Shown in pieces: positions 1-9,196 of a DNA stretch of 47,953 nt. The stretch spans positions 1-47,953 of the forward strand of contig SHZY01000030.1 of the NCBI GenBank assembly GCA_009692065.1, written 5' to 3'. Within the stretch, counting starts at the first letter, position 1; each line of letters starts with the position of its first letter. The DNA comes from Gemmataceae bacterium. Lineage in GTDB: Bacteria; Planctomycetota; Planctomycetia; Gemmatales; Gemmataceae. The translations under genes were made by a program, and so were the position numbers. Under the pieces are notes generated by a model. It made no database searches. It was not told where the DNA came from and saw only the letters and a list, made by a program, of their open reading frames with translations.

Positions 1-1
1 G

Positions 2-229
2 ACCTCCGACAACGCGGTCAAGACGCAGGTTTGGATTGCGATCAGCGTCTACGTGTTGGTCGCCATCATCAAGAAGGAACACAAGCTCGATCGGAGCATG
101 AACGAAATTCTGCAAATATTGAGCCTCAACCTTTTCGAGAAAACCCCGCCTTTTTCGGCATTATCGGGTAGAATCGACCCGGATCAGGAAGGGCCTCGAC
201 ATAACCAGTTGTCGCTATTCGACTTTTAA
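2..229 (+). CDS. IS4-family transposase, C-terminal fragment (cut by window edge)
   Basis: The reading frame is open from the first base to the TAA at 227-229 and gives 75 residues. It begins TSDNAVKTQVWIAISVYVLV and ends NQLSLFDF. The run 'NAVKTQ.WIA..VYVLVAIIKK' followed by 'ILQILSLNLFEKTP' and a terminal 'LFDF' matches the end of IS4-type DDE transposases (the group with an N-terminal DUF4372). The catalytic core lies outside the window, so intactness cannot be judged. The DNA just after the stop (about 230-245, starting GGGACAGTTGTG) is where the right terminal inverted repeat of such an element would be expected, but the left end is not visible. Family assignment is from memory of the motif. 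Confidence 0.75.
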   Translation, partial: TSDNAVKTQVWIAISVYVLVAIIKKEHKLDRSMNEILQILSLNLFEKTPPFSALSGRIDPDQEGPRHNQLSLFDF

Positions 230-312
230 CGGGACAGTTGTGATTTGCCATATGAAATCGATTTTGGTGGTCCAGTTTTAGGGGCGCATTACAGCCAGCT
301 GCCCGTGAAGGG

Positions 313-1848
313 CTACTTCTTGTCGTTGGGCTGTTTTTTGGGGGGAGTCTTACCGGTCGTGGCCCCCTTGCCGCTATCTCGCGGCGGACTCGAATCGAGC
401 CTCGGCAGTGTTGTCGATCCTTTCGAATCGGTCTTCGTCCTACCTTTGCCTAGATCGGTCTTTGCCGTGTCTTTGCTCAGGTCGGTGGTCTTGGCGCCCT
501 TCGAATCGCCGCTGGGCGGGTTCTTTGTTAGGACAGAGGGACCACCGATCGGCGTGGTGGCCGGCACGCCGAGCGTGGTCGTGCGTGGCTTGGTCGTCGT
601 GCCGGGTTGGGCGATGATTGATTCGCTTTTGCGCCGATCCGCCGACAGGGCGAGTTGGTTGGCCTGCGTGGTCGCCCGCACCTGGGTCCGGGTCGCACTG
701 TCGATCTTGACGACTTTGCCTCCGCCGGCCGCCACCACAATCTTGGTCGGCGCGATCACATTCGTTACATTCGTCACATTCACATTGTTGTTAATGATCG
801 TCGTTTGCTGGACCAGCGTGCGCGGCGGCACCGGCGCCCGGCCTGCATTGCGCTCGATGACCAGCGTTATCTGAGTGTCGTGCCAGCGCGGGTTGTCGCG
901 ATGGTGCCAGCGCTGATACACAATAATAGGGTCATAGTGGCGCCGGCTATAGACCACTACCGGTTCGAACCCAATCTGTACATAGCGTGGACCATAGTAG
1001 TCGCCAAAGTAATAGGCGCCAAAGGCAGGCCGTACAAACATCGTATCCAGTACAATCGTATCGCGCACCGCATAGTAGGGAGTATAGACATAGCGAGGCC
1101 CGACAACGACAACATCGACTGTGATCGGCGCATAGAGCGTCCCGCGGCGCGCAACCACATAGTCCCAGTAGCCGGAGACGAAAACATAGCCGGTAGGGGT
1201 CCAGCGATAATGAGACTGAACATAGACATAACCAGGGCGCACGCGCGTCCAGTAGCCTGCGCGCCAGACATAGCGATCTCCGCTCCACATCCAGTGGCCT
1301 GGAATATGAAAATTATCCGCCACCGGAGGCTCACCCGGAGGCGCCACGTTCGGCGGGGCCGGCGGCTCGGGGTAATAGGTGACGCCCTGGGCCTTCTGTT
1401 CCGGCGTGTTGGTCCAGAAGCCGGCTACCCACTGCGTGTTGGGCCCGACCTCGCGCCAGTAACCGGGCACCCATTCCTTGCCGACTGGCTTCACGCGCCA
1501 GCAGCCGCTCACCCACAGGTAATCCGCGCGATCATCGTCCCAGGCAAAGTAACCGCCGATCCAGACGACGTCGCCTTCCGGCCTTTCCTCCGGCGGCATC
1601 TCCTCGATGGGCGTCGGGGGCTTCTTGGCAATCAGGGGTGTCGCCCTCGGCTCGGTGCTCGGCGAGGCAAAGGCTTCGTGGACCGGGCCACGCGTGAGCA
1701 CTTCCACTCCCTTGGGCACTTCGCCGGGATTGGCGGCTGGCTCGACGCGGATCGGCGGCGACTCCTGCGAAGTCGTCAAATCGGCGCAAACTGCGCACAT
1801 GGCGATTATGATGAAAACCGACGCAATTCGGGTAACGTGCATCAACAT
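313..1848 (-). CDS. YXWGXW-repeat exported protein
   Basis: The protein is secreted or surface-associated and of unknown function. From the ATG at 1848 it starts MLMHVTRIASVFIIIAMCAV, a clear signal peptide. GGAG lies about nine bases upstream, so this start is preferred over an ATG at 1947. Roughly residues 95-240 hold repeated aromatic motifs of the YXWGXW type, among them WIGGYFAW, WVSGCWRV, WVPGYWRE, WVAGFW, IPGHWMW, WRAGYWTR and VSGYWDY. The C-terminal third is low-complexity and rich in Thr, Lys, Ser and Pro. YXWGXW proteins are common in planctomycetes and are thought to be cell-envelope proteins. The gene lies about 220 bp downstream of the next reverse-strand gene, with a perfect palindrome between them (1960-2037). 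Confidence 0.85.
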   Translation of the reverse strand: MLMHVTRIASVFIIIAMCAVCADLTTSQESPPIRVEPAANPGEVPKGVEVLTRGPVHEAFASPSTEPRATPLIAKKPPTPIEEMPPEERPEGDVVWIGGYFAWDDDRADYLWVSGCWRVKPVGKEWVPGYWREVGPNTQWVAGFWTNTPEQKAQGVTYYPEPPAPPNVAPPGEPPVADNFHIPGHWMWSGDRYVWRAGYWTRVRPGYVYVQSHYRWTPTGYVFVSGYWDYVVARRGTLYAPITVDVVVVGPRYVYTPYYAVRDTIVLDTMFVRPAFGAYYFGDYYGPRYVQIGFEPVVVYSRRHYDPIIVYQRWHHRDNPRWHDTQITLVIERNAGRAPVPPRTLVQQTTIINNNVNVTNVTNVIAPTKIVVAAGGGKVVKIDSATRTQVRATTQANQLALSADRRKSESIIAQPGTTTKPRTTTLGVPATTPIGGPSVLTKNPPSGDSKGAKTTDLSKDTAKTDLGKGRTKTDSKGSTTLPRLDSSPPRDSGKGATTGKTPPKKQPNDKK

Positions 1849-1959
1849 CGGGAAGATCTCCAGAATAGGCAACGTGCGCCCTGAGCAGACGCCGCTCTTT
1901 CGACTTGAACTTGTAGCCTGACGGGCCGGGATTTTCCAGAGCAACAACCCAGGAGAGCC

Positions 1960-2037
1960 TCACGCAAAGGCGCAAAGGACTATTGGATTGAATTCGAAGT
2001 CGGTGAGCTTGCTATTCCTGTTTGCGCCTTTGCGTGA
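1960..2037. repeat. Intergenic palindrome, 17-bp perfect arms
   Basis: Arms TCACGCAAAGGCGCAAA (1960-1976) and its exact complement (2021-2037) flank a 44-base loop. The element sits between two reverse-strand genes. The long loop and lack of a U-run make it a poor intrinsic terminator. It is one of many palindromes in the window. Confidence 0.8.
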
Positions 2038-2068
2038 GATTTTGAGAACCGGCGTTGCGGCTGAACTT

Positions 2069-4873
2069 TCACTTCCGCGTGGTGAATTTCCAGGTCTGGC
2101 GCCATTCGGTGCCGTTGACGATCGCCCGTATGGTGATGGAATATTCGTGTTCGGATCGCAAGGGCGTCAGCGGATACAGGCCCACCGCGTTCGGCGCCAG
2201 CTTTTCCGCAACGGCGAGCCTGATCTCGACGTTTTTTCCGGCGCCATCCAGAAGTACACCCTGCACATTCCGGAGGACGGCTCCCGGCGGAAACTGAGCA
2301 CTGATCAGAAAACCAACTTCGCCCTTCGCTTCGTCGATGCCTTCGAAGCCCACGGTTGGTACTCCCGTTTGCTTCGGCCCAGGATAAACGACGACCGGCC
2401 CGTTGCCTCGCCCGCTGATGACATTCAATACACAGCGCCAGCCGCGGCCAATGTCGTGCGAGCAGCCGAAACCGATGCGCTGAAGCGTCGGATCGAGCAC
2501 GTACACCCGGCTCGAGAAGGAGGCCATCAGATCGTCGATTTGCAAAACTGGGATCGGGGCATTGGTGAACACCAGCGATTGCTGGGCAGCGCGCGCACCT
2601 TCGATCGTGTACCACGGCAACTGTGCATCCTCGTCGTTGACCGGCGCATTCATCTTGATCAACACGTCGGCGTTTTTAACGAGATACTCCGCGTGTCGCT
2701 GGCAGCCGCGCGAGAGGTTCTCGTCCAGCACGACCGCGCTCAAGCCCGCCCGGGCGCGATTCGCGTTGAGCCGATCGACGACCGATTGCGTGGCGTTCTG
2801 CACGCTCAGCCCCGTGTCGGCGGTGGTAAACTTCCACTTCTTCGCCCATGGTTTGCGGGCGAGCGTGCCTTGGATCTCGACGTGGTAGGTACTATTGGGT
2901 GTCAGCGGACTCTTGGCGATCAGACAAATGGTATTGCCCTGGAACTTGGCGAACTTCGGGTTGGCAGGATTCTCCGGCGTCGACAACCAGCACGGCACCG
3001 CCTCACCCTTGGCGTTGGTCAAGCTGGCCGTGGCCTTCTGGAGGGGTTCACGATCGGCAAAAAACGCGGTGACGGGATAGCCGGCCCGGCCGGTCTTGCT
3101 CTCGGGAATCGGGTTCGGCTCCTCGCCGCCGTTGGGGAAGTTCAGCGGGATGCCGACCTGATCAGGGACCGGATAGAACACCGCATGCGGGCGCGGCCCT
3201 TTTTCGCGCCCCGTGCCGACGTTGAGTACCGTCACCCAACCTTGCCGTCGGCCGCGGGCACAGCCGAACCCGATTGACCTGAGGTTAGGCTCCAGAATCG
3301 GCACGCGGTGATACAGCGTTGCCATCCAGCCGTCGAAACCGTCGATCGGCTCGTAGTCACCGATGGCGATGTCGGATGCCTTGCCGGCGACGCGCCCCGC
3401 CTCGCTGAAGCCGGGCAGTTTGGGGTCTTCGTCATGCGCGCTGAGTCCCTCCAGCGCGGGATGCCCCTCGTTGATGACCAGGTAGCGCGCATGCGCCAGG
3501 CACCCCTTGCTAAGCTGATCGTCGAGCACGACCGGCTTCAGGCCTGCAAAATCGCGGTAAGCGTTGACCTTGTCGAGCGCTTTTTTCGCCCAGATGCCCT
3601 TACCATCGCTGTCGTCTTCCGTGGTGAACGACCAGGCGAGGTTCCACGCCCGTCCATCGACCTGGGCCGTCGCCTTTACCTGGTAAACCTTGGTGCTTTG
3701 CAGCAGGCCCTTTGGGATAAGTGCGATGGTGTTCTGGGTTCGGCCCGGGCGCAGCGGCTTGTCCGGCGTCCAGGTCCAGCCGTCGATGGCCTTGCCCTGG
3801 GCGTCGCGCAACTCGATTTGGGCGCCGGTCACCTTCTTGCCCGGCAGAAACGTCACCGTGATCGGGAAGCCAGCGGCCGCCTTGGGGTCGGGGATGTCGC
3901 TGCTGCCGGAGAAGGAGATTGGCACGTCGGTCTGCTTCGGCGTCGGAAAGACGACGATCGGCTCGCCGCGGCCGCGCTGTATATCGATGACGGTGACACA
4001 CTCGCCGCGCGCGTTCTGGTCGATGCCGATGCCAATGCTCTGTAAATCGGGATTCAAGAGGCGGGTTCGGCTGGCGAGTCGCCCCATCCAGGGTTCCAGA
4101 GCGAGCAGCGGTTCGTGGGGGGCAACTTCGTAGCCGTCGGCGGGATCAGCGCGCTTGGCGGAATCCTTCGTTAACCGATCGCAAGCCTTGCTCAATTCCG
4201 CGTTGAGTGTGACGATGCCCAGGCCGGCCTCCTGGCGATGCTGATTGAGGCGCTCGACAAACTGCGCCGCCCACAGTTCGCGCGGCGGTTCCTTCGGCTT
4301 CTTATCATCGGGCGGCTTCTTCTTGTCCTCCGGCGTGACCTTCTTGGGCAGATCGTCGTCCTTTTTTGGCGCGTCGGTGGTAGGCTTGTCTTTCTTCTCC
4401 TCGACAACGCGATCCGGGTTAACGTGTTCGATTTCACGCGGCTTCCGGGGCAGGACAAACAGGTAGACCGCGACGACGCAAAGTGCGATCAAGGCGCTGG
4501 CGCCGCTACCGGCCAAACCCGCAAGCAGCCACGGAAATGATCGCCGCGTCGCGTTGACCGCGTTGCTCTTTGGCCTCGAAGGCGCCGCCCCAGCAAACAG
4601 GCCCGGTACCGTATCGGCACGGACCCACTGTTTCGTTCCTTCGCGCAGCAGCATATCGTCGGGCCGCACCTCGCCGCGCTGGGCCATGGTCAAGAGCTGT
4701 TGCCAGGCGTAGGGGCCGTATTTCTTCTTGTTGCGGGCATAGAACCAGCGCGAGCCCTGAGTCGCCGGCACCTCGACCTCGCCTTGACAATGGGGACACT
4801 GTACGCGCGCCGCCGCAGCCCCGGCGGATGCGGTGAACGCTTGCTGGCAATGAGGGCAGGTGTAGCGCGGCAT
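2069..4873 (-). CDS. Zinc ribbon-GYF-TM protein with three CAP/SCP-like modules
   Basis: This 934-residue single-pass membrane protein has its N-terminus predicted inside. Residues 1-35 form a zinc ribbon (C6, C9, C26, C29 as CPHC pairs). Residues about 42-94 are a GYF_2-like domain (WFYARNKKKYGPY...). Residues about 113-137 are a transmembrane helix, followed by a Lys/Asp/Pro-rich linker. The rest is three copies of a CAP (SCP/PR1)-like unit, near 205, 455 and 715, each opening with a variant of 'LN.HR..AGL..V.L...LS.GC..HA.Y' and followed by a beta-rich segment with 'V.YP.P.Q..VP..F'. CAP modules are usually extracellular; ligand and activity are unknown. The start codon is the only one that gives the intact zinc ribbon. 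Confidence 0.85.
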   Translation of the reverse strand: MPRYTCPHCQQAFTASAGAAAARVQCPHCQGEVEVPATQGSRWFYARNKKKYGPYAWQQLLTMAQRGEVRPDDMLLREGTKQWVRADTVPGLFAGAAPSRPKSNAVNATRRSFPWLLAGLAGSGASALIALCVVAVYLFVLPRKPREIEHVNPDRVVEEKKDKPTTDAPKKDDDLPKKVTPEDKKKPPDDKKPKEPPRELWAAQFVERLNQHRQEAGLGIVTLNAELSKACDRLTKDSAKRADPADGYEVAPHEPLLALEPWMGRLASRTRLLNPDLQSIGIGIDQNARGECVTVIDIQRGRGEPIVVFPTPKQTDVPISFSGSSDIPDPKAAAGFPITVTFLPGKKVTGAQIELRDAQGKAIDGWTWTPDKPLRPGRTQNTIALIPKGLLQSTKVYQVKATAQVDGRAWNLAWSFTTEDDSDGKGIWAKKALDKVNAYRDFAGLKPVVLDDQLSKGCLAHARYLVINEGHPALEGLSAHDEDPKLPGFSEAGRVAGKASDIAIGDYEPIDGFDGWMATLYHRVPILEPNLRSIGFGCARGRRQGWVTVLNVGTGREKGPRPHAVFYPVPDQVGIPLNFPNGGEEPNPIPESKTGRAGYPVTAFFADREPLQKATASLTNAKGEAVPCWLSTPENPANPKFAKFQGNTICLIAKSPLTPNSTYHVEIQGTLARKPWAKKWKFTTADTGLSVQNATQSVVDRLNANRARAGLSAVVLDENLSRGCQRHAEYLVKNADVLIKMNAPVNDEDAQLPWYTIEGARAAQQSLVFTNAPIPVLQIDDLMASFSSRVYVLDPTLQRIGFGCSHDIGRGWRCVLNVISGRGNGPVVVYPGPKQTGVPTVGFEGIDEAKGEVGFLISAQFPPGAVLRNVQGVLLDGAGKNVEIRLAVAEKLAPNAVGLYPLTPLRSEHEYSITIRAIVNGTEWRQTWKFTTRK

Positions 4874-4997
4874 GGATCAAATACACGGCGAGCAAGCTCG
4901 CCGGCTAAACCTCGATTTAGATTCGATGCGAAATCACCCACCGAATATACTGATAAAGCCAAAAAGATGCAAACCCCAGGTCGGTGCAGGAGTCTCC

Positions 4998-5843
4998 ATG
5001 CAAATTTGTAAAGTGCAACTGCCCAGCGGTCAATCGGCGGCCGGCTGGGTCGACGGCAAACTGGTCCGCCTCTTGACGTCCAACGTGCTTACGGATTATC
5101 TGCACGCCGACGCGCCGGCGCAGGCAATCCAGGAGGGCATCGATCCCCATCAGACAGGGCTCATCCTCCAGCAAACCAAACTCCTCGCGCCTATCGAGCG
5201 GCAGGAGGTCTGGGCCGCCGGAGTCACCTACAAGCGCAGCCAGGAGGCGCGCGAGCGCGAGTCGGCTGGGGCGGCGCGCTTTTACGACCTCGTCTACTCG
5301 GCACCCCGGCCCGAGCTGTTTTTCAAGGCACCGGCCTATCGCGTCAGCGGGCCTGGCGAGCGCGTCCACATTCGCCGCGACAGCAAGTGGAACGTACCGG
5401 AGCCGGAATTGGCGCTGGTCATCTCGCCCCAATTGAAGCTGGTCGGTTTCACGATTGGCAACGACATGAGCTCGCGCGACATCGAAGGCGAGAACCCGCT
5501 CTACTTGCCGCAAGCGAAATTCTACGATGGCGCCTGCGCTCTTGGCCCGTGCATCACGTTGGTGGATGCGATGCCGAAAGCGGATGATACGACGATTCGC
5601 TTGACCATCGAGCGCGCTGGCAAGCCGGCGTTTGAAGGCTCGACAAAAGTGTCGGCGATGAAGCGGACGTTTCAAGAGTTGATCGATTGGCTCGGCAAGG
5701 AAACGAGCTTCCCGAACGGGGCGATCCTGCTGACCGGCACCGGCGTGGTGCCGCCGGACGACTTCACGCTGGCCGTCGGCGATGTGGTGCATATTGACAT
5801 TGCGGGGATCGGACGGCTCACCAATACCGTACACACGCGCTGA
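4998..5843 (+). CDS. Fumarylacetoacetate hydrolase-fold protein, 2-keto-3-deoxyarabonate dehydratase-like
   Basis: The 281-residue protein starts MQICKVQLPSG; GGAG nine bases before the ATG at 4998 supports this start over an in-frame ATG at 4872. The FAH-fold core is visible: KWNVPEPELALVI carries two of the acidic metal ligands, then GFTIGNDMSSRDIEGENPLY and LPQAKFYDGACALGP, and near the C-terminus LTGTGVVPP. Family members use Mg2+ or Mn2+ to cleave or dehydrate 2-keto acids. The 'SSRDIEGENPLYLPQAK' block is most familiar from AraD1-type 2-dehydro-3-deoxyarabonate dehydratases, so oxidative pentose degradation is the best guess. No other sugar-pathway gene is adjacent. A general FAH-family hydrolase is the alternative. 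Confidence 0.85.
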   Translation: MQICKVQLPSGQSAAGWVDGKLVRLLTSNVLTDYLHADAPAQAIQEGIDPHQTGLILQQTKLLAPIERQEVWAAGVTYKRSQEARERESAGAARFYDLVYSAPRPELFFKAPAYRVSGPGERVHIRRDSKWNVPEPELALVISPQLKLVGFTIGNDMSSRDIEGENPLYLPQAKFYDGACALGPCITLVDAMPKADDTTIRLTIERAGKPAFEGSTKVSAMKRTFQELIDWLGKETSFPNGAILLTGTGVVPPDDFTLAVGDVVHIDIAGIGRLTNTVHTR

Positions 5844-5850
5844 GGCGCGC

Positions 5851-5867
5851 GCTCGCCAGAGGCGAGC
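5851..5867. terminator. Short GC hairpin between convergent genes
   Basis: GCTCGCC-AGA-GGCGAGC forms a 7-bp perfect stem with a 3-base loop. It lies in the 26 bases between the convergent ends of the FAH-fold gene and the TIGR02996 gene, so a bidirectional transcription end is plausible. There is no T-run on either side. Confidence 0.4.
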
Positions 5868-5869
5868 GG

Positions 5870-6604
5870 CTACACGAACACCGTTCCGCGCATGCCGCGC
5901 TGGAGGGCGTCGATGCCTTCCTGACTGACCTGCGTGAATCGCATATCGAGGACCTCCAGGCGCTCGACGATCGGCGCCATCACCAGGCGGCGTACGCCGT
6001 CGTCGGTGACTGGGTTATCGCTGACATACAGTTCGCGCAGATTGCCGGCGTGTGGCGAATCGTAGATCGCTTCAAGTCCTTCGTCTTCCAGCAGATTACT
6101 GCTGAGGTTCAAGCCGTGGACTTGCGCCAAGAGCGGCGCTTCGGCCAGGCGTTCGATGGCGCCGTTGCCTAGCCCCTGCGAGGAAAGGTCCAGGAACAGG
6201 GTGTGTTGAACGCCGGGCAACTCCGGCAGCCTATCGAGCCGAACTCCTGTCCACTCCAGGTGAAGGTCAAGCACCGGCGCATAACGAAACAGCTCGGCCG
6301 CGTGCTCGACCAGTTGGCGATCGGTGAGCGCGATCTCCTCGATGAAGCCGCGGCGAAAGCTGCACCACTCGATGCGCCCGGACAAGGCATGCGACCAGAA
6401 GCACTGGTGTTGCGCCAGCAGTTCCTGCGCCCGGCGTTCGTGGCGCGGCTGCGGCTGCGGGTTCTGGGCCAAGAGGCACTGCAAGCGGATGAATTCTCCG
6501 AGCGGATTGCCGCAGCCGTCGAGCCAGTTGGCGTAGTGGAGACGTGGCAGGTCGTCGTCGGGGCGGTCGAGAATGGTTTGCAAGAAACGCGTCGGGTGGG
6601 TCAT
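5870..6604 (-). CDS. TIGR02996-domain protein with leucine-rich repeats
   Basis: This 244-residue protein probably mediates protein-protein contacts. The N-terminus (MTHPTRFLQTILDRPDDDLP and the following RLHYANWLD..GNPLGEFIRLQ) is the TIGR02996 'repeat-companion' domain, abundant in Gemmata-like planctomycetes. It is followed by LRR units, for example LNLSSNLLEDEGLEAI, LRELYVSDNPVTDDGVRRL and LEVLDMRFTQVSQEGIDAL. The ATG at 6604 is chosen because AAGGA stands seven bases upstream; a GTG at 6619 would add five residues. No signal peptide is seen, so it is likely cytoplasmic. Partner unknown. Confidence 0.85.
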   Translation of the reverse strand: MTHPTRFLQTILDRPDDDLPRLHYANWLDGCGNPLGEFIRLQCLLAQNPQPQPRHERRAQELLAQHQCFWSHALSGRIEWCSFRRGFIEEIALTDRQLVEHAAELFRYAPVLDLHLEWTGVRLDRLPELPGVQHTLFLDLSSQGLGNGAIERLAEAPLLAQVHGLNLSSNLLEDEGLEAIYDSPHAGNLRELYVSDNPVTDDGVRRLVMAPIVERLEVLDMRFTQVSQEGIDALQRGMRGTVFV

Positions 6605-6931
6605 GGGAGGTCCTTTCACGAAAGAGTGCCTCCCTTCACTCGCGACATCCTGGCTTCCAGCTGCAATCCCTAGAAGGTAATTTCAAAATGCTAAATGTCA
6701 AGCATAATCTGGCGTCAAACGAAATCTAATTGGACCACGGGGGAAAACAGGGAGCACGGGGGAGGAATTGACAAGGACAGAATTGCCCACGATGCGACCG
6801 CGAGACAGAACGTAACCGACCTCTGCATTCTCCCCGTGTTCCCCCGTGGTTCATTTCTTTTGCATTGCTCACGCCGGGGCACTATAAGATAGCTTCCGTG
6901 TCAACCTCTCAATCACCCACGAGGCGGCGGT
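6605..6931. other. Divergent intergenic region with a long imperfect palindrome
   Basis: These 327 bases lie between the divergently transcribed TIGR02996 gene and the cytochrome b-like gene. Outer arms ACCACGGGGG (6734-6743) and CCCCCGTGGT (6841-6850) enclose inner arms CACGGGG (from 6755) and CCCCGTG (ending 6838). A second copy of the outer arms is at 18637-18726. As this is a promoter region for both genes, the palindrome is not a terminator. No convincing ORF is present. Confidence 0.6.
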
Positions 6932-7768
6932 TTGATCCTCTACAACGATCCGCGGCATCTGTTTCGCTGGGGCGGGATCACCTGCGGCCTCGCGCTCGTT
7001 GCCATCGGCGTGCGGCTGTGGTGCGAGCCAGGACTGACCGGCGGCAGCCGCATCGGCCTCACTTATGGAATCATCGGCGGGTTGATCATCGTGTTCGCCT
7101 GGCTCCTGTCGGCGCTGCGCTTCGTACCGAGCTGGTGGTTCCTCGGCTCGCGGGCATTTTGGCTCAAGGGGCACATCTGGCTCGGCCTGTTGAGCTTCGT
7201 CTTGATCCTGTGCCACAGCGGCATGCGCTTCGGCGGGCTGTTCGAGCAGATTCTCTATCTGGTTTTCTTTCTGGTGCTCGTGACGGGCGTTTTCGGGGTC
7301 ATCTTGCAACAGTTTTTGCCGCGCTGGATGACCATCGAGGTGCCGTGCGAAGTTCCCTATGAGCAGATCCCGAACGTGTGCGCCGTGCTGCGTGAAAAGG
7401 CCGACCTGGCGATGGACAGCCAGAACGTCTGCCCGGCGGCCGCGACCTGCGAGCGCATCAAGCAATGGTACGCGGCCGTGGTGCGGCCATTCCTTGGCTG
7501 GCCGGCGGCGAATCAACTCTTCAGCGACGCGAGCAAGACGGCCCAGGTTTTCGCCCAGATGCGCGGGCTGCCAGGCGTCGATCAGCCGAATGCGAAGGTA
7601 TCGGAATTACTCGCCCGGCTCGAAGGGTATTGCAACGAACGCCGGCGGCTGGCCCGGCAAGAGAGCCTGCATCGGCTCTTGCACGGGTGGTTGTATTTGC
7701 ACGTACCGCTGTCCGCGGCGATGATGGTGATGATGATCGTGCATGCGGTGGTGACGCTGTATTTCTAG
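6932..7768 (+). CDS. Cytochrome b-like integral membrane protein
   Basis: The 278-residue protein has about five membrane segments (residues ~11-29, 42-60, 78-98, 102-124, 254-276) and a soluble domain between segments four and five. Histidines sit inside the helices (GHIWLGLLSFVLILCHSG; and LHRLLHGWLYLHVP with a later IVHAV), as in di-heme cytochrome b or ferric-reductase-like proteins. The soluble part, residues about 135-245, has a few Cys but no CxxCH. The frame has no ATG in a sensible place; the TTG at 6932 is used, with GAGG upstream. The next genes encode a multiheme cytochrome c and an Fe-S protein, so a quinone-linked electron-transfer subunit is the likely role. Exact function is inferred from context. 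Confidence 0.75.
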   Translation: MILYNDPRHLFRWGGITCGLALVAIGVRLWCEPGLTGGSRIGLTYGIIGGLIIVFAWLLSALRFVPSWWFLGSRAFWLKGHIWLGLLSFVLILCHSGMRFGGLFEQILYLVFFLVLVTGVFGVILQQFLPRWMTIEVPCEVPYEQIPNVCAVLREKADLAMDSQNVCPAAATCERIKQWYAAVVRPFLGWPAANQLFSDASKTAQVFAQMRGLPGVDQPNAKVSELLARLEGYCNERRRLARQESLHRLLHGWLYLHVPLSAAMMVMMIVHAVVTLYF

Positions 7769-7771
7769 TTT

Positions 7772-7815
7772 CTTCGTTTAGCGCCCGCTTGGCGCCATAC
7801 GGGCGCTAAACGAAG
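7772..7815. repeat. Intergenic palindrome, 16-bp perfect arms (TTTAGCGCCCG family)
   Basis: Arms CTTCGTTTAGCGCCCG (7772-7787) and the exact complement (7800-7815) surround a 12-base loop. The element starts three bases after the stop of the cytochrome b-like gene, inside a probable operon. It shares the TTAGCGCCCG core with 20026-20057. Confidence 0.8.
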
Positions 7816-7830
7816 ACCAGGATTGGCCCC

Positions 7831-9195
7831 ATGCTTTCCGTGCAACGTCGGGAATTTGACGAGAAGAAGAAGGACGAAACGCCCTACCCGCGCGATTTCG
7901 CCCGCTGGTACGCACTCGACTACTTCCGCCGGCCGCGCTCGCTTCGTTCACGGCGATTCTACGTTACCCTTGCCACGACGATCGCTTTCTTGCTGTTGAG
8001 TCTCGCCACCCTCGCCCCTGCCCTACACAAGACGCATCAGGCCGCGCCTGTGTCCAGGGCACATGCGATGCTCAACCAGGACTGCGCAAGCTGCCACGAC
8101 CAGATGTTCCAGCCGGTGCTGCGGCTCTTCGGCTGCGGGCAGGCATCGGTTTCAGACAAGCGCTGCAACGAATGCCACCACGGCGCCCCGCATCACGGCA
8201 AGGAACCGGCGTGTGCGAGCTGCCATGCCGAGCATCGCGGCTATGACGTGCTGGCGACGCATGTGGCGGATCGCAATTGCGTCGAGTGTCATGGCCACCA
8301 AGGGGGTTATGTGCATCCCATGGACACGAAGGGGCCCTTTCCCATCACGCACTTCAACCGCGATCATCCAGCATTTCTGCCATCGGTAAAGGGAGCAGCG
8401 GATCCTGCCAAGATCAAGTTCAACCACAAGGCCCATCTCGATCTCGATCTTGACGACCTGCGAATCGCCAACAAGAAGGCGGGCCGGGATGATCTCAAGG
8501 GGCTCGGCTCAAAGATGGCATGTGCCGACTGTCATCAGATTGACGATGAGCGAAAATACGTCAAGCCGATCGTTTACGAGAATCATTGTGCCCGCTGCCA
8601 TGCCCTGAATATCGGGCTGGTGGGCGATTTCACGCCGGAACTGCGCGAGGCCGTGGTCTCGTTCAGCAAGACCCCGTTGCCGCACCGGGAGCCGGCGGTG
8701 GTGCGCGCGGTCTTGCGTGATCGGCTCGCCGAGTTCGCGCAAAGGAACGCCGTGGTCGCGGCGAAAGGAGCGCCGAGAGTGCCGCGGCCATTGCCGTGGA
8801 AGCCGGTGACCGACGAGCAATGGAGTTGGGCGAAGGTGCAAGCGCAGAAAACGGAAGAGTTGCTGTTCATGAACAAGCAATGGCAAAAGCACGAAAGCCT
8901 GACGCAGTGTGCCCATTGCCACATCGAGAAGGAACGGCCGGCCGGCGTGCCGATCTATCACAAGACCGAGATCCCGTCGCGCTGGTACACGCACAGCGTC
9001 TTCAACCACGGCAGCCACCGCACGATGAGCTGCACCGCTTGCCACGACAAGAACGCCGCGGGCATCAAGGTCGCCGATAGCCAGACCGCGGCGGACATCC
9101 TGATGCCGACGCTGCAATCGTGCCAGGAGTGCCACAAGGGGAGCGGCGGCGCGCGCAATGCGTGCGTGGAGTGCCATCGGTATCATGCGCGTTAA
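7831..9195 (+). CDS. Membrane-anchored decaheme-type cytochrome c
   Basis: In this 454-residue protein a cytoplasmic N-terminus of about 42 residues is followed by one transmembrane helix (43-65). The rest should be extracytoplasmic, as covalent haem attachment requires. Ten CxxCH motifs are readable: CASCH, CNECH, CASCH, CVECH, CADCH, CARCH, CAHCH, CTACH, CQECH and CVECH. Extra His residues are frequent, which suggests bis-His ligation as in the cytochrome c3/c7 and NrfH-like families. It probably passes electrons between the neighbouring membrane cytochrome b and the Fe-S protein or an external acceptor. A region without haem motifs (residues ~275-355) separates haems six and seven. The family call is strong; the partner assignment is inferred from gene order. 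Confidence 0.88.
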   Translation: MLSVQRREFDEKKKDETPYPRDFARWYALDYFRRPRSLRSRRFYVTLATTIAFLLLSLATLAPALHKTHQAAPVSRAHAMLNQDCASCHDQMFQPVLRLFGCGQASVSDKRCNECHHGAPHHGKEPACASCHAEHRGYDVLATHVADRNCVECHGHQGGYVHPMDTKGPFPITHFNRDHPAFLPSVKGAADPAKIKFNHKAHLDLDLDDLRIANKKAGRDDLKGLGSKMACADCHQIDDERKYVKPIVYENHCARCHALNIGLVGDFTPELREAVVSFSKTPLPHREPAVVRAVLRDRLAEFAQRNAVVAAKGAPRVPRPLPWKPVTDEQWSWAKVQAQKTEELLFMNKQWQKHESLTQCAHCHIEKERPAGVPIYHKTEIPSRWYTHSVFNHGSHRTMSCTACHDKNAAGIKVADSQTAADILMPTLQSCQECHKGSGGARNACVECHRYHAR

Positions 9196-9196
9196 T

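Noticed and set aside
950-980. GGTTCGAACCC-like motif suggesting a tRNA
   Set aside because: It lies in the YXWGXW coding sequence and no cloverleaf can be drawn around it; no other tRNA signature was found in the window.
655-1884. 409-codon forward ORF opposite the YXWGXW gene
   Set aside because: It is the antisense of a gene with a signal peptide, ribosome site and clear repeats; the translated text is Arg/His/Asp-rich shadow sequence.
1988-3277. 429-codon forward ORF opposite the CAP-like gene
   Set aside because: Antisense shadow in GC-rich DNA; no ribosome site or family features, while the reverse strand has recognisable domains.
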